Shown here piece by piece: positions 36,886 through 47,730 of a stretch of 64,000 nt of DNA. A program made the translations under genes and the position numbers. How positions within the stretch are numbered: position 1 is the stretch's first letter; each line of letters opens with the position of its first letter. This DNA comes from Gammaproteobacteria bacterium. Lineage in GTDB: Bacteria; Pseudomonadota; Gammaproteobacteria; HTCC5015. The stretch is taken from contig JACDDA010000008.1 of the NCBI GenBank assembly GCA_013817245.1, positions 47,200-111,199 on the forward strand. Direction: 5' to 3'. The notes below the pieces were generated by a model. The model had not been told where the DNA came from, did not search any database, and saw only the letters and a list, made by a program, of their open reading frames with translations.

Positions 36886-37866
36886 CTATTTTTTCCAAAA
36901 CGCACTAATGCCCGCAACACCTTGCGCACCTAAAGCTTGCACTTCTTTTATCATGCTCGAATTCATGCCACCCAAAGCATAAATCGGAAAATTCGCTTGC
37001 GCTGTTAATTCAGCAAATTTTTCCCAACCGAGTGGCGTTTTTTCAGCATGACTGCGCGTTACACAGACAGGGGAAATAAGCGCAAAATTCACACCTAATT
37101 CTGTAGCACGCTGTAATTCAGTGACATCGTGACAAGCTGCAGATACCCATGCTATATCAGTTAATGTATTTTTATTTATCGCGTGCAGATAATGTGACGA
37201 TAGATGTAGGCCATGTCCAATAGATGAATCAAATTCATCAGGCGGCATATTAAGCATTAATTTAGCGCTTTTTGTTTCACATAAGTTTTTTAACGTCTGC
37301 GCCAAACTAATAAATCTATTTTTCGGTAAACTTGGACAGCGAAGCTGCAATAATTTTGCGCCATTTTGTAATACTGATTTTGCCACTTCAATAAATTCAG
37401 TTTCCTCACCTATTTTACAATCCGCGCTAACCACATACACAGGCGGCAATTGTAAAGCGTGAATAATCGGCACGTTTGCCGCAGGAAAATTTTCTGGATT
37501 TAATTCGTCGGGCCAGCACCAAGCTAATGGTTGATTTTCTAAACTTCTAGGACAATCCAAATAATCATTTACGCGAAATACATGTAATGAAATAGATTTA
37601 TCAGAATAATCATGCTGGATGCTAATTAATGGTGCGGTTTTTTGTATATGAATGCCTAACTCTTCTTCTAATTCACGTGCTAACGCTTGCAAAAGCGATT
37701 CACCAACTTCTAATTTTCCACCCGGAAATTCCCACTTTCCACCTTGATGAGCATCGTTATGTCGTCTCGCGATTAAAACACGTCCAGCACTATCTTGAAT
37801 AACGCCAGCAACAACCGTAATTCTTTTGCGAGTATCAGGTGCGGTATTCGGCGTTGATAGTGACAT
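36886..37866 (-). CDS. Nudix hydrolase (MutT-like) fused to a ThiE/TenI-like domain
   Basis: A 326-residue two-domain protein. Residues 1-135 are a Nudix hydrolase with the full box GGKLEVGESL to ARELEEELGI, as in MutT, which removes 8-oxo-dGTP from the nucleotide pool. Residues 150-326 resemble thiamine-phosphate synthase/TenI (LLQLRCPSL, HGLHLSSHYL, ALGGM and GISAFW near the end), but several ThiE substrate residues are not obvious, so this half may not make thiamine. The same fusion next to argJ and secA is known from Pseudomonas relatives. It overlaps the 3' end of argJ by 32 bases. Confidence 0.85.
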   Translation of the reverse strand: MSLSTPNTAPDTRKRITVVAGVIQDSAGRVLIARRHNDAHQGGKWEFPGGKLEVGESLLQALARELEEELGIHIQKTAPLISIQHDYSDKSISLHVFRVNDYLDCPRSLENQPLAWCWPDELNPENFPAANVPIIHALQLPPVYVVSADCKIGEETEFIEVAKSVLQNGAKLLQLRCPSLPKNRFISLAQTLKNLCETKSAKLMLNMPPDEFDSSIGHGLHLSSHYLHAINKNTLTDIAWVSAACHDVTELQRATELGVNFALISPVCVTRSHAEKTPLGWEKFAELTAQANFPIYALGGMNSSMIKEVQALGAQGVAGISAFWKK

Positions 37867-39046
37867 AATCGTGACTTAAATCTGAAGTCCAAACCGTGGC
37901 TGTCGCTGCACCTCGGCTCAAATCAATTACAATTGTAATTTCAGCGGGCTGCATAGCGGCAGCACCTTGTGCTTCGGTATAACTTGTTGATCTTGCACCA
38001 TCCACTAAAACCACAACATCGTTAATGCTAATGCTCACACCATTCACATCAAGTTCATCAATCGGTGCGCGTCCCACGGCTGCCAAAATTCGACCCCAAT
38101 TCGCATCACTGGCATACAAAGCGGTTTTAACTAACGGCGAATGCGCAACGGTATAAGCTACGACCAAACATTCTTTCTCATCACGTCCACCGTGAACTTT
38201 AATTGCTACAAATTTATTTGCGCCTTCAGCATCTCTGATAATAGCCTGCGCCAGAAAACGATACACTTCTAATAAAGAATTTTTAAACTCTGTGTATTGT
38301 GCATGTTTTTCTGTTAATTCCACCGTTTTATTGGTTGCAATCAATACCGCGGCATCATTTGTCGAAGTATCACCGTCAATAGTAATGCGATTAAAACTTT
38401 CATCAATCGCTTCACGATGTAATTGATTTAATAAATTCTGGGCGATGCCCGCATCGGTAGCAATATACGACAACATCGTTGCCATATTAGGACAAATCAT
38501 CCCAGCACCTTTAGTAATTCCAGTAATTGTGACGACTTTGCCATTGATATCAATACGACGACTAATTGCTTTGGGCAAAGTATCGGTAGTCATAATCGCT
38601 TGCGCCGCTTGCGGCCAATTATCTGCGCTTAAATTTGATAACAATGAAGGAATAACAGCGGTTAATTTATCCACCGGCAATTGCTCACCAATCACGCCAG
38701 TAGAAAAAGGTAAAATATTTTCTAAACTTACTTTTGCAGCAGATGCTAATGCAGAGCAACTTTGTCGCGCTGCTTGCATACCTTGCTCGCCGGTACCGGC
38801 ATTCGCATTGCCAGCATTAATTAATAAATAGCGAGGTGTTGTTTTAGCTAAATGCAGTTTCGCTAACTGCACAGGAGCCGCACAAAACCGGTTTAAGGTA
38901 AAACTCGCAGCGACTGTCGCGTTTTCAGAAATTTCAATTAAAGTAACATCATCTCGCGGTTTGCGGCGGATACCCGCATACGTTGCGGACAAACGTAGAC
39001 CTTCAACTGGCCATAAATCGTCATGCTCAAATAAACCTACCGCCAT
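37835..39046 (-). CDS. argJ: Glutamate N-acetyltransferase/N-acetylglutamate synthase
   Basis: A 403-residue enzyme of arginine synthesis that moves acetyl from N-acetylornithine to glutamate and, in bifunctional forms, uses acetyl-CoA. It matures by self-cleavage before the Thr of MATM in GAGMICPNMATML; that Thr becomes the nucleophile. DGDTSTNDAAV and the C-terminal NSxEYRT-like NAEYRT are typical. It follows secA after one base and overlaps the nudix gene, so all three are probably co-transcribed. Whether it is mono- or bifunctional cannot be read from the sequence. Confidence 0.94.
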   Translation of the reverse strand: MAVGLFEHDDLWPVEGLRLSATYAGIRRKPRDDVTLIEISENATVAASFTLNRFCAAPVQLAKLHLAKTTPRYLLINAGNANAGTGEQGMQAARQSCSALASAAKVSLENILPFSTGVIGEQLPVDKLTAVIPSLLSNLSADNWPQAAQAIMTTDTLPKAISRRIDINGKVVTITGITKGAGMICPNMATMLSYIATDAGIAQNLLNQLHREAIDESFNRITIDGDTSTNDAAVLIATNKTVELTEKHAQYTEFKNSLLEVYRFLAQAIIRDAEGANKFVAIKVHGGRDEKECLVVAYTVAHSPLVKTALYASDANWGRILAAVGRAPIDELDVNGVSISINDVVVLVDGARSTSYTEAQGAAAMQPAEITIVIDLSRGAATATVWTSDLSHDYVTINAEYRT

Positions 39047-39047
39047 C

Positions 39048-41762
39048 TTATGATTCTAACCGGCCATGGCATTGTTTATATTTTTTTCCTGAACCACAAA
39101 AACAAGGATCATTACGGCCTAATTTTTTTTGTTCTCGTACATACGGTTGCTTTTCAGCCAACGCAGCAGGTTCTTCTACTGGCGCTTTTAACACGTTTTC
39201 AGCAGCAGGATGATTAAACTGCAAATCACGAGGTTCTTCACGTCGTGCAATTTCATCTAACACGGGTTCTTGCGATAACTGCACATAATATAAAACTTTC
39301 ACCACTTCATATTTAATAGCATCCAATAAACGTGCAAACAATTCAAAAGATTCTCGTTTATATTCTTGTTTTGGATTCTTCTGCGCATAACCACGTAAAC
39401 CAATGCTTTGACGCAAATAATCCATCGTGGCTAAATGCTCTTTCCAATGATGATCTAAAACTTGCAACAAAAAGAATTTTTCAACTTTACGCATTGTTGC
39501 TTCACCATTGACACTGCCGGCACTACTGGCTTTGGCGTGATAAGCATCATGCAACTGCGCTTTAATACGTTCTTGCAAACGACCCGCATCAAGCTGCTGA
39601 TCTTCTCCAATCCATTGTTTTACCGGCAAAGGCTGCCCAAATTCCGTAGTTAACGTATGCTCCAATGCCTCTACATCCCATTGCTCTGGCAAAGATTGCA
39701 ATGAAATATAACGGTTAAGCGTATTGTCAATTACATCATGTCGAATGGCTTCTATTGTTTCAGAAACATCTTCTGAGCGTAAAATTGCACTACGTTGATC
39801 ATAAATGACTTTGCGCTGATCATTTGCAACATCGTCATACTCTAATACATGCTTACGCACATCAAAGTTATGCGCTTCTACTTTACGTTGCGCGCGCTCA
39901 ATACTGCTTGATACCCATGGATGTTCAATGGCTTCATCTTCTTTCATACCAATACGCTGCATCATATTGGCTAAATTAGCGCCAAAAATACGCATTAAAT
40001 TATCTTCTAAAGAAATATAAAATCTTGATGAACCGGGATCACCTTGGCGACCTGCACGACCGCGTAATTGATTATCGATCCGTCGCGATTCATGACGCTC
40101 AGTACCTATAATGTGTAATCCGCCTGCGGCGATTACAGCGGCATGACGCACTTGATATTCTGCACGAATCGCAGCAATGTCTGCATCACTTGGATTTTCT
40201 AGCTTCGCTATTTCAACTTCTGCATTTCCACCTAATACAATATCGGTACCACGACCCGCCATATTGGTTGCAATAGTTAAAGCCGCAGGACGACCGGCTT
40301 GTGCAACAATATCGGCTTCTCGTGCGTGTTGTTTTGCATTTAATACTTCGTGTGGAATACCCGTTTTAGTTAATAATTTTGAAAGGTATTCAGAAGATTC
40401 AATAGATGCTGTACCCACTAACACTGGCCGTTCAACTTTCAAACATTCTTGAATGTCATCAATGATCGCTTTATATTTTCCATCTTGCGTTAAGTAGATT
40501 TGATCTACACGATCATCACGCACCATAGGTCGATGGGTAGGAATAACAACAACCTCTAAACCATAAATTTCTTGAAACTCATACGCCTCTGTATCGGCAG
40601 TACCCGTCATACCCGCTAACTTGGTATACAGTCGAAAATAATTTTGGAAAGTGATTGATGCTAAGGTTTGATTTTCATTTTGAACTTTTACACTTTCTTT
40701 AGCTTCGACCGCTTGATGTAAACCTTCTGACCAACGTCGCCCGGTCATTTTACGACCCGTAAATTCATCAACAATTACGATTTCATTATTTTCAACCACA
40801 TAATGCACATCGCGTTGATACAAAAAGTGAGCACGCAAAGATGAATCTACATGGTGCATTAAATTAATATTACGCGGATCATAAAGGCTATCGCCTTCTT
40901 CTAAAATTCCATGCTGAACTAATAATTCTTCAACATGATCATGACCTTCTTCTGTTAAATGCGCTTGGCGACTTTTTTCATCAACACTAAAATCCCCAAC
41001 ACCATTTTCTTCCATTTGACGTTTAAGTCGCGGAATTAATTTATTAATTTTTACGTATAGATCAGAATTATCGTTAGTAGGTCCAGAAATAATTAACGGC
41101 GTGCGCGCTTCGTCAATCAATATTGAATCGACCTCATCAATAATGGCAAATACAAGTTCGCGTTGTACGCGGTCTGCCAAAGAAAACGCCATATTGTCGC
41201 GCAAATAATCAAAACCAAATTCGTTATTGGTACCATAGGTAATGTCTGCAGCATAAGCCTGTTGTTTAGCTTCGCGTCCCATTCCTGCTACTACAACACC
41301 GACCGTTAAGCCCAGAAAGTTATATAATTTACTCATCCACTCCGCATCGCGGCGTGCCAAATAATCATTAACGGTAACAACATGCACGCCTTTGCCCGAC
41401 AATGCATTTAAATAGGCTGCCAAGGTGGCAACCAGTGTTTTACCTTCACCCGTACGCATTTCAGAAATTTTGCCACTGTGCATAACGATAGCGCCAATCA
41501 GCTGCACATCGAAATGGCGCATTTTTAATACGCGTTTACCTGCCTCACGCGCCACCGCAAATGCTTCAGGTAATAGTTGATCAAGGCTTTCACCCTGCTG
41601 ATAGCGCAAACGAAAGGCGTCTGTTTTGGCGCGCAATTCGCCATCGCTCAGCGCCGCAAGATTCGATTCTAAGTCATTAATTTCTTCAACGGTTTTACGC
41701 AGACGTTTAACCATTCGATCATTACGACTACCAAAAAATTTTCTTACGAGATTGCCCAGCAT
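39048..41762 (-). CDS. secA: SecA protein translocase ATPase
   Basis: A 904-residue motor that drives preproteins through SecYEG. Nucleotide-binding domain 1 has Walker [10 protein letters not shown] near residue 105 and Walker [19 protein letters not shown]; the preprotein cross-linking domain, domain 2 ([25 protein letters not shown]), the helical scaffold and wing follow. The C-terminal linker ends in the zinc motif [14 protein letters not shown], which binds SecB and lipids. It lies downstream of the M23 peptidase gene and one base from argJ. Confidence 0.97.
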   Translation of the reverse strand: MLGNLVRKFFGSRNDRMVKRLRKTVEEINDLESNLAALSDGELRAKTDAFRLRYQQGESLDQLLPEAFAVAREAGKRVLKMRHFDVQLIGAIVMHSGKISEMRTGEGKTLVATLAAYLNALSGKGVHVVTVNDYLARRDAEWMSKLYNFLGLTVGVVVAGMGREAKQQAYAADITYGTNNEFGFDYLRDNMAFSLADRVQRELVFAIIDEVDSILIDEARTPLIISGPTNDNSDLYVKINKLIPRLKRQMEENGVGDFSVDEKSRQAHLTEEGHDHVEELLVQHGILEEGDSLYDPRNINLMHHVDSSLRAHFLYQRDVHYVVENNEIVIVDEFTGRKMTGRRWSEGLHQAVEAKESVKVQNENQTLASITFQNYFRLYTKLAGMTGTADTEAYEFQEIYGLEVVVIPTHRPMVRDDRVDQIYLTQDGKYKAIIDDIQECLKVERPVLVGTASIESSEYLSKLLTKTGIPHEVLNAKQHAREADIVAQAGRPAALTIATNMAGRGTDIVLGGNAEVEIAKLENPSDADIAAIRAEYQVRHAAVIAAGGLHIIGTERHESRRIDNQLRGRAGRQGDPGSSRFYISLEDNLMRIFGANLANMMQRIGMKEDEAIEHPWVSSSIERAQRKVEAHNFDVRKHVLEYDDVANDQRKVIYDQRSAILRSEDVSETIEAIRHDVIDNTLNRYISLQSLPEQWDVEALEHTLTTEFGQPLPVKQWIGEDQQLDAGRLQERIKAQLHDAYHAKASSAGSVNGEATMRKVEKFFLLQVLDHHWKEHLATMDYLRQSIGLRGYAQKNPKQEYKRESFELFARLLDAIKYEVVKVLYYVQLSQEPVLDEIARREEPRDLQFNHPAAENVLKAPVEEPAALAEKQPYVREQKKLGRNDPCFCGSGKKYKQCHGRLES

Positions 41763-41852
41763 AGACCACTTCGTTTGACATAAGGAAAAGGTCCCGCATT
41801 ATATGCGAGAGTATGTGAAGTTTTCACATGATCAGAAAATTAGAGTTAAAAC

Positions 41853-42779
41853 TTAAAATGCAGAAGCTTGAACAAAACCACTAGGATCCACTTGCCGACC
41901 CGCCTGCAAAACTTCGAAGTGTAAATGTGGCCCAGTAGACCGGCCAGTAGAGCCTACGAGCGCAACAGCTTGGCCTTTTTTAATGGCCTCACCTTCTTTT
42001 ACTAAGATCTGCGAGCAATGCCCATATCGAGTGGAATAACCATTTCCATGATTAATTTCTACCAAATTGCCATAACCCCAGCGGCGATCCGCCCATGTTA
42101 CAACCCCACCAGCAGCCGCCAAAATTCGCGTACCTTCCTGTGCAGCGATATCTACACCTTTATGAAACTCACGGCGGCCACCAAAAGGGCTATTACGAAA
42201 ACCGAATGAGGATGAAACCCAACCATTCTTAATAGGCTGCCCAGCGGGATAAACTTCTTCTTGCAAACTCCGGGTTTGCAGCACGCCCTCTAGTACAACG
42301 AGTTGTTGCTCACGCTGACCTAATTCGCTAGACAGGCCTTCAATAGCCTGCTGCAACCAAACGCCATCATCTTCACTCTGCGCTTCGCCCAATGACTCAC
42401 TGGGGCCACCTAAAGCAGGAGGATTTTGAAATTCAAATTCACGGGCATCCAATTTAGCCATTTTGACCAATTTAGCGCCCAAAGCATCTAACCTCGTAAT
42501 ATGACCATGCATTTGCCCCAAACGCATCGTTAAAGCTTCAATTCGAGCTTGAGATGTAGCTTTTAAATCCACCAAAGCGCCACGTTGCGATTCAAGTTCA
42601 CTTTTCCACGCCATAACGTAACTATTAGGATCGCGCTGCGCCCCTAACCAATACCCAAAACCCGCCAGACCAGCACAAAATCCGATCAAAACCAAGCCAC
42701 ACAACACATAGTGCCCGAACGAATTCAGGTCAATATGACGGCGTTGACGGCCTTTTTTAGTGATCAGGATAATATTCAT
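41853..42779 (-). CDS. M23 peptidase with coiled coil (LytM domain)
   Basis: A 308-residue envelope protein. A basic N-terminus and one membrane helix (about residues 25-48) are followed by a Gln/Leu-rich coiled coil (about 55-165) and a C-terminal LytM domain with zinc ligands in HKGVDIA and HLHFE. Because the ligands are kept, it could cleave peptidoglycan cross-links, unlike degenerate EnvC/NlpD domains. It lies just upstream of secA, as in many gammaproteobacteria, and is divergent from dciA. Substrate and partners are unknown. Confidence 0.87.
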   Translation of the reverse strand: MNIILITKKGRQRRHIDLNSFGHYVLCGLVLIGFCAGLAGFGYWLGAQRDPNSYVMAWKSELESQRGALVDLKATSQARIEALTMRLGQMHGHITRLDALGAKLVKMAKLDAREFEFQNPPALGGPSESLGEAQSEDDGVWLQQAIEGLSSELGQREQQLVVLEGVLQTRSLQEEVYPAGQPIKNGWVSSSFGFRNSPFGGRREFHKGVDIAAQEGTRILAAAGGVVTWADRRWGYGNLVEINHGNGYSTRYGHCSQILVKEGEAIKKGQAVALVGSTGRSTGPHLHFEVLQAGRQVDPSGFVQASAF

Positions 42780-42888
42780 TTAGCGAATTCAACAATATTT
42801 ATCAATAAGATAATACACCATCCTTATGTAAGCTGGTAGTATCGGGGCTTCCCCCAATTGCCAGCATCCTAGCCTGATACACAGCCCC

Positions 42889-43305
42889 ATGCAAAAACTG
42901 CGGCATTGCCTACCCCAGCATTTATTGATCCAACTCGAACAACATCAGCAAATCACTTTGCGGGTACGGAGCTTATTGCCGGTGGAAATAGCGCCTCACA
43001 TTCAAGTCGCGCGAGCAGATAAAACCAGCCTATTTCTAATTTGTACTTCGGCAGCATGGGGCAGTCGTTTACGCTTTTTACAACAACAGCTGCTGAGCCA
43101 ACTACAAGCAGAATGGCCGAAGTTGGAACTTATCAATCTTCAACTAGCCCCAAATACCAGCGAAATTGTACGTCCTGCGGCAAAACGACCTTTTAGCCGT
43201 AAAGCCGGAGAAATCATTCAGCAATTAGCTAATGCGATAGAAGATACTGAATTAAGCGAAGCCTTGGCGCGTTTAGCAAAACGCAGCAAGACCACTAGAA
43301 ATTAG
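42889..43305 (+). CDS. dciA: DciA-like (DUF721) protein
   Basis: A 138-residue basic protein of the DUF721 family, which includes DciA, the helicase operator that loads DnaB in bacteria lacking DnaC. The conserved part covers about residues 25-95 ([42 protein letters not shown]), followed by a Lys/Arg/Ala-rich tail. Its place between the M23 peptidase/secA group and lpxC matches other gammaproteobacteria. It overlaps the convergent lpxC by four bases. That no dnaC is present cannot be checked in this window. Confidence 0.82.
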   Translation: MQKLRHCLPQHLLIQLEQHQQITLRVRSLLPVEIAPHIQVARADKTSLFLICTSAAWGSRLRFLQQQLLSQLQAEWPKLELINLQLAPNTSEIVRPAAKRPFSRKAGEIIQQLANAIEDTELSEALARLAKRSKTTRN

Positions 43306-44216
43306 CCTACTGCGGCGATCGGCTGAGCATAAGAGATAGGCGCAGTCGCAGCGTCTTCAAAAATCACTTCTTCCCACGCATCTTCGTCCTTAATTAAGGC
43401 GCGCAATAAGCGATTATTCAACGCATGGCCGGATTTATAGCCAGAAAATGCACCGATTAAGCTATGGCCTAATAAATACAAATCACCGATAGCATCCAGA
43501 ATTTTATGTTTAACAAACTCGTCTTCATAACGCAGACCATCTTCATTTAACACGCGGTAATCATCAACCACCACGGCGTTATCTAAACTACCACCGAGCG
43601 CTAAATTTTGCTCGCGCAACCGCTCCACATCCCGAATAAAACCGAAAGTGCGGGCGCGACTGATTTCTTTCATAAACGAGGTGCTAGAGAAATCTATTTC
43701 AGCGACTTGATTCGCTGTTTTAAAAACCGGATGGTTAAATTCAATAGTAAAACCTACTTTGAAACCATTAAATGGATCAAATCTAGCCCATTTACCATCT
43801 TCTTCAACGATGACGGCTTTTTTAATTCGAATAAACTTTTTAGGCGCATTTTGTTCGACAATGCCTGCCGATTGCAGCAAAAACACAAAAGGTCCGGCGC
43901 TGCCATCCATAATCGGAACTTCGGGCGCAGTGAGTTCTACATACGCATTATCAATTCCTAAACCCGCCATCGCGGACAACAAATGCTCTACCGTAGAAAC
44001 ACGCGTATCACCACTGCATAAGGTGGTAGATAACAAAGTATCACCTACATTTTCAGGTGCGGCTTTAATTTCAACCGGCACTTCCAAATCAACGCGTCGA
44101 AAGGTAATACCCGAATCGATAGGAGCCGGCCGCAAGGTCAGATAAATTTTTTCGCCAGTGTGCAAACCAATTCCGGTTGCCCGGATAACGTTCTTCAACG
44201 TACGTTGCTTAATCAC
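43302..44216 (-). CDS. lpxC: UDP-3-O-acyl-N-acetylglucosamine deacetylase
   Basis: A 304-residue zinc enzyme that commits UDP-GlcNAc to lipid A. Zinc ligands appear as the His of [12 protein letters not shown] (near residue 79) and the His and Asp of HKILDAIGD (near 237 and 241); GIGLHTGEK at the N-terminus and the late GHSLIGAF are also conserved. The start is GTG with GAGG well placed upstream. It stands at the end of the dcw cluster after ftsZ, as in E. coli and Pseudomonas. Confidence 0.96.
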   Translation of the reverse strand: MIKQRTLKNVIRATGIGLHTGEKIYLTLRPAPIDSGITFRRVDLEVPVEIKAAPENVGDTLLSTTLCSGDTRVSTVEHLLSAMAGLGIDNAYVELTAPEVPIMDGSAGPFVFLLQSAGIVEQNAPKKFIRIKKAVIVEEDGKWARFDPFNGFKVGFTIEFNHPVFKTANQVAEIDFSSTSFMKEISRARTFGFIRDVERLREQNLALGGSLDNAVVVDDYRVLNEDGLRYEDEFVKHKILDAIGDLYLLGHSLIGAFSGYKSGHALNNRLLRALIKDEDAWEEVIFEDAATAPISYAQPIAAVG

Positions 44217-44302
44217 TCAACAAACCTCTTATCATCGAAAACAGCCCAAAATCTGCATAGGTTCGGGATCATACACAAAAATGTCATACAGAGTAAGGCG
44301 CT

Positions 44303-44322
44303 AGGCTCACGGCCGTGAGCCT
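44303..44322. repeat. Perfect 20-bp palindrome between ftsZ and lpxC
   Basis: AGGCTCACGGCCGTGAGCCT reads the same on both strands. It lies 33 bases after the ftsZ stop. No T-run follows on the minus strand, so it is not a standard terminator. It may be an operator or an mRNA stabiliser that sets relative lpxC expression. Confidence 0.75.
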
Positions 44323-44355
44323 TACACTAACAAACACCCCTATAAAATAAATGGA

Positions 44356-45513
44356 TCAATCAGCTTGGCGACGCAAGAAAGCCGGAATATCTAAATACTC
44401 TGTATCGATGCCGTTGCGGCCAAAATCACCACTGGGTATCGTGCGTTTATCACGAATGGCAGTAGGCGTTTCAAACTGTTTGTAATCAACATCGCCACCC
44501 GCTGCGCGTTCAACTAAGCGTACGGCCGGTTTAGTATTATCTTGGCCTTGACGCGCAGGTGAATTCAAACCGGTTGCAACTACCGTAACGCGTAATTCAC
44601 CTTCTAACTCCGGATCAATAACCGTACCGATCACAATGGTTGCATCATCCGACGCAAATTCACGAATGGCTGTACCCACTTCTTCGAATTCACCAATTGA
44701 TAAATCCAAACCAGCAGTAACATTAATTAAAATACCGCGTGCGCCACGCAGATTTACATCTTCTAATAACGGACTAGCGACCGCCATTTCAGCTGCTTCG
44801 CGCGCGCGATTGGGACCACGTGCAACACCGGAACCCATCATTGCCATACCCATTTCAGACATCACCGTGCGAACATCTGCAAAGTCGACATTAATCAAAC
44901 CCGGTTTAGTAATTAATTCTGCAATGCCCTGTACCGCACCTTGCAAAACATTATTAGCACTTTTAAATGCTTCCAACAAACCGGTGTCTTTACCTAATAC
45001 GGTTAACAATTTTTCATTAGGAATCGTAATCAATGAATCCACATGTTGACTCAACGCGCGAATACCTTCGTTAGCCAAATTCATGCGCTTAGTACCTTCA
45101 AAAGGAAAAGGCTTAGTCACAACGGCAACCGTTAAAATTCCCATATCTTTAGCCAGTTGCGCAATCACCGGTGCTGCGCCTGTACCCGTGCCACCACCCA
45201 TACCAGCAGTGATAAACAACATGTCAGCGCCGGCAATTACGTTTTGAATACGCTCACGATCTTCTAATGCAGCTTGTCGACCAATTTCAGGATTAGCACC
45301 TGCGCCTAAGCCTTTGGTGATATTGCAACCAATTTGTAAATTAGTTTTTACTTGCGCATTTTTTAATGCTTGTGAATCTGTATTTGCACAAATAAATTCC
45401 ACGCCGTCAATATGCGAACCTAACATATGACTAACCGCATTGCCGCCGCCACCGCCAACACCGATGACTTTAATAACCGCACTTTGGCTATAAGTATCCA
45501 TTAATTCAAACAT
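44356..45513 (-). CDS. ftsZ: Cell-division GTPase FtsZ
   Basis: A 385-residue tubulin homologue forming the Z ring. The GTP-binding signature is [12 protein letters not shown] near residue 108, the N-terminus has [12 protein letters not shown], and the T7 catalytic loop is in [12 protein letters not shown] short variable linker (about residues 317-370) leads to the C-terminal peptide [11 protein letters not shown], which binds FtsA, ZipA and ZapD. GGAGGAAG lies upstream of the ATG. It is the penultimate gene of the cluster; the gap to ftsA is 42 bases. Confidence 0.98.
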   Translation of the reverse strand: MFELMDTYSQSAVIKVIGVGGGGGNAVSHMLGSHIDGVEFICANTDSQALKNAQVKTNLQIGCNITKGLGAGANPEIGRQAALEDRERIQNVIAGADMLFITAGMGGGTGTGAAPVIAQLAKDMGILTVAVVTKPFPFEGTKRMNLANEGIRALSQHVDSLITIPNEKLLTVLGKDTGLLEAFKSANNVLQGAVQGIAELITKPGLINVDFADVRTVMSEMGMAMMGSGVARGPNRAREAAEMAVASPLLEDVNLRGARGILINVTAGLDLSIGEFEEVGTAIREFASDDATIVIGTVIDPELEGELRVTVVATGLNSPARQGQDNTKPAVRLVERAAGGDVDYKQFETPTAIRDKRTIPSGDFGRNGIDTEYLDIPAFLRRQAD

Positions 45514-45555
45514 GATGCTTCCTCCAGTTTTATATTTAAAATTTAAATTTCGTAA

Positions 45556-46788
45556 TTAAAAATTTCCACCAAACCATTCTTTCATGCGCTGCCAAACACC
45601 TTTAATGCCAGCATCACCATAAAAATCTTTACGTGCTTCTCGATTAGCATGACCAAACAACAATAAACCTACGCCTGTTGCATGAATTGGATTACGAACA
45701 ACATCGAACAATCCACTCACATATTGCGGCACACCTAAACGCACCGGCATATTAAAAATTTCTTCTGCCAATTCAATAACGCCTTCCATTTTTGCACTGC
45801 CGCCCGTTAACACTACGCCTGCCGCGATTAAATCTTCATAACCACTGCGCCGTAATTCTGCCAGCACCAAATCCATCAACTCAGCGTAACGCGGCTCAAC
45901 CACATCAATTAAAGTCATGCGCGATAATTTGCGCGGCTCACGATCACCCACACTCGGCACTTCAATCGTTTCTTCAGGATTAGCCAATTGACGTAAAGCA
46001 CAAGCGTATTTAATTTTTATTTCTTCGGCATGTTGTGTAGGCGTACGCAATGCAACGGCAATATCATTCGTTACTTGATCGCCTGCAATAGGAATCACCG
46101 CAGTATGGCGAATAGCGCCTTCGGAAAAAATTGCGATGTCCGTGGTGCCGCCGCCGATATCAACTAAACAAACACCCAAATCTTTTTCATCTTCCGTTAA
46201 CACCGAATAACTGGATGCTAGCTGCTCTAAAATGACATCATCAACTTCTAAGCCACAACGACGCACACATTTAATAATATTTTGTGCAGCACTCACTGCG
46301 CCCGTAATTAAATGTACTTTAGCTTCGAGCCGCACACCGGACATACCAATCGGTTCTTTAATGCCTTCCTGACCATCAATAATAAATTCTTGTGGCAGAA
46401 TATGCAGAATTCGTTGATCCGCTGGAATCGCAACCGCACGCGCAGCATCAATCACACGCTCAACATCTGCCGGCATTACTTCACGATCTTTAATCGCAAC
46501 AATCCCGTGAGAATTTAAACTGCGTACATGACTGCCCGCAATACCAGCATACACAGAACGAATTTGACAACCCGCCATTAATTCCGCTTCTTCAATAGCA
46601 CGTTGAATAGAGTGCACAGTGGATTCAATATTAACCACTACACCTTTTTTCAAACCCCGCGATGGATGCGAACCAATGCCCACAATTTCTACTTCGTTCG
46701 CAGCATTAATCTCACCCACAATCGCTACGATTTTGGAGGTACCAATATCCAAACCGACAATCATAGGTCTCTCTGTTCTTTTTGACAT
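45556..46788 (-). CDS. ftsA: Cell-division actin-like protein FtsA
   Basis: A 410-residue protein that tethers FtsZ to the membrane. Actin-fold ATP motifs are GLDIGTSKI (phosphate 1), DIGGGTTDI (phosphate 2) and VLTGGSAKMEG (adenosine). The 1C domain lies at about residues 85-165, and the C-terminal amphipathic helix (KGVWQRMKEWFGGNF) is the membrane anchor. AAGGG is placed before the ATG. It follows ftsQ after 12 bases. Confidence 0.97.
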   Translation of the reverse strand: MSKRTERPMIVGLDIGTSKIVAIVGEINAANEVEIVGIGSHPSRGLKKGVVVNIESTVHSIQRAIEEAELMAGCQIRSVYAGIAGSHVRSLNSHGIVAIKDREVMPADVERVIDAARAVAIPADQRILHILPQEFIIDGQEGIKEPIGMSGVRLEAKVHLITGAVSAAQNIIKCVRRCGLEVDDVILEQLASSYSVLTEDEKDLGVCLVDIGGGTTDIAIFSEGAIRHTAVIPIAGDQVTNDIAVALRTPTQHAEEIKIKYACALRQLANPEETIEVPSVGDREPRKLSRMTLIDVVEPRYAELMDLVLAELRRSGYEDLIAAGVVLTGGSAKMEGVIELAEEIFNMPVRLGVPQYVSGLFDVVRNPIHATGVGLLLFGHANREARKDFYGDAGIKGVWQRMKEWFGGNF

Positions 46789-46800
46789 AACGTTGCCCTT

Positions 46801-47730
46801 TTAAATCCGGTTCAAGGTAAGTACTTCAGGCGCTTGACCTGATTGCCAAGCAATCGACAAACCATTTGCATAACGTAAATCAATCGTTTGAATGCGCTCA
46901 GGATATGCATAAAAATGCTGCTGAAAGGCACTTATAAAACGTTGTAATCTATATATTGATAAATCTTTACCTAACGTTAGCGCGATGCCATTCGATAATT
47001 TTGCATGCCACGCTTTTCTATCGTCTAACGTAAGCTGCACTACCGTTAGATTTAATGGAACTAACTGCGTTTGCAACCATTGCCAGGTTTGCGCAATATG
47101 TTTGGCGTCTTGTGGAACGCCTTGAACAACAGGCAAAATCATGCGCGAATCAATATGCGCGTGTTTAAAAATAAAACCTTCTGCATCAATATACTGATCA
47201 CTACCCCAGCGTGCGATAGGCTGACGCTCTACTAATTTTACGCGCAACGCATTTGGCCACTGCTTAGAAACTGCAGCAGTTTTAACCCAATCCACATTGG
47301 CCAACGTTTTTTGTGCGTCTTTTAATGTGATACCAAAAAAACCCTGCTGCATATAAGGCGTCATTAATTGTTGTATGTGCACTGCTTGTTGATTATCAAA
47401 TTCTCCTTCAATTTGCAGTACATTAATTTGATACGAAGCCGAATAACGCTGCATACCCAATACAACAATTGAAATTAGCGCCGCTAATAAAACAATAACT
47501 ATGGCCATTTTTATTATGCGGCGTTTACGCGCAACGGCATCTTCATCCACAGCAACTGGCGCAACAGTGGAACGACCTCCACGAATCGATTCAAAACGCG
47601 GTTCAATACGTTGCGTCGGTACGCGTCCCCGTTCACGTCCCCGTTCACGTCCCAGGTCACGTTCCGGCGCGCGCCGGTGTTTCGCTGGCGAGGGTAAAGA
47701 TTTCATATCTAACAAAGCTTCACGCGCCAT
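46801..47730 (-). CDS. ftsQ: Cell-division protein FtsQ
   Basis: A 309-residue bitopic protein of the FtsQLB complex. A long basic cytoplasmic part (about residues 1-80, with RERGRERGR) precedes one helix (about 83-103), the POTRA domain (about 110-180, INVLQIEGEF to VDWVKTAAVSKQWPNAL), and the FtsQ beta domain. The ATG at 47730 has AGGAA 8 bases upstream and fits the neighbourhood better than a start 21 bases earlier; its first bases overlap the 3' end of ddlB. Confidence 0.92.
   Translation of the reverse strand: MAREALLDMKSLPSPAKHRRAPERDLGRERGRERGRVPTQRIEPRFESIRGGRSTVAPVAVDEDAVARKRRIIKMAIVIVLLAALISIVVLGMQRYSASYQINVLQIEGEFDNQQAVHIQQLMTPYMQQGFFGITLKDAQKTLANVDWVKTAAVSKQWPNALRVKLVERQPIARWGSDQYIDAEGFIFKHAHIDSRMILPVVQGVPQDAKHIAQTWQWLQTQLVPLNLTVVQLTLDDRKAWHAKLSNGIALTLGKDLSIYRLQRFISAFQQHFYAYPERIQTIDLRYANGLSIAWQSGQAPEVLTLNRI
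47630..47653. repeat. 12-bp tandem repeat inside ftsQ
   Basis: Two exact units of CGTTCACGTCCC, with a diverged unit on each side, encode the repeated Gly-Arg-Glu-Arg of the cytoplasmic tail. Frame is kept. Confidence 0.85.
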
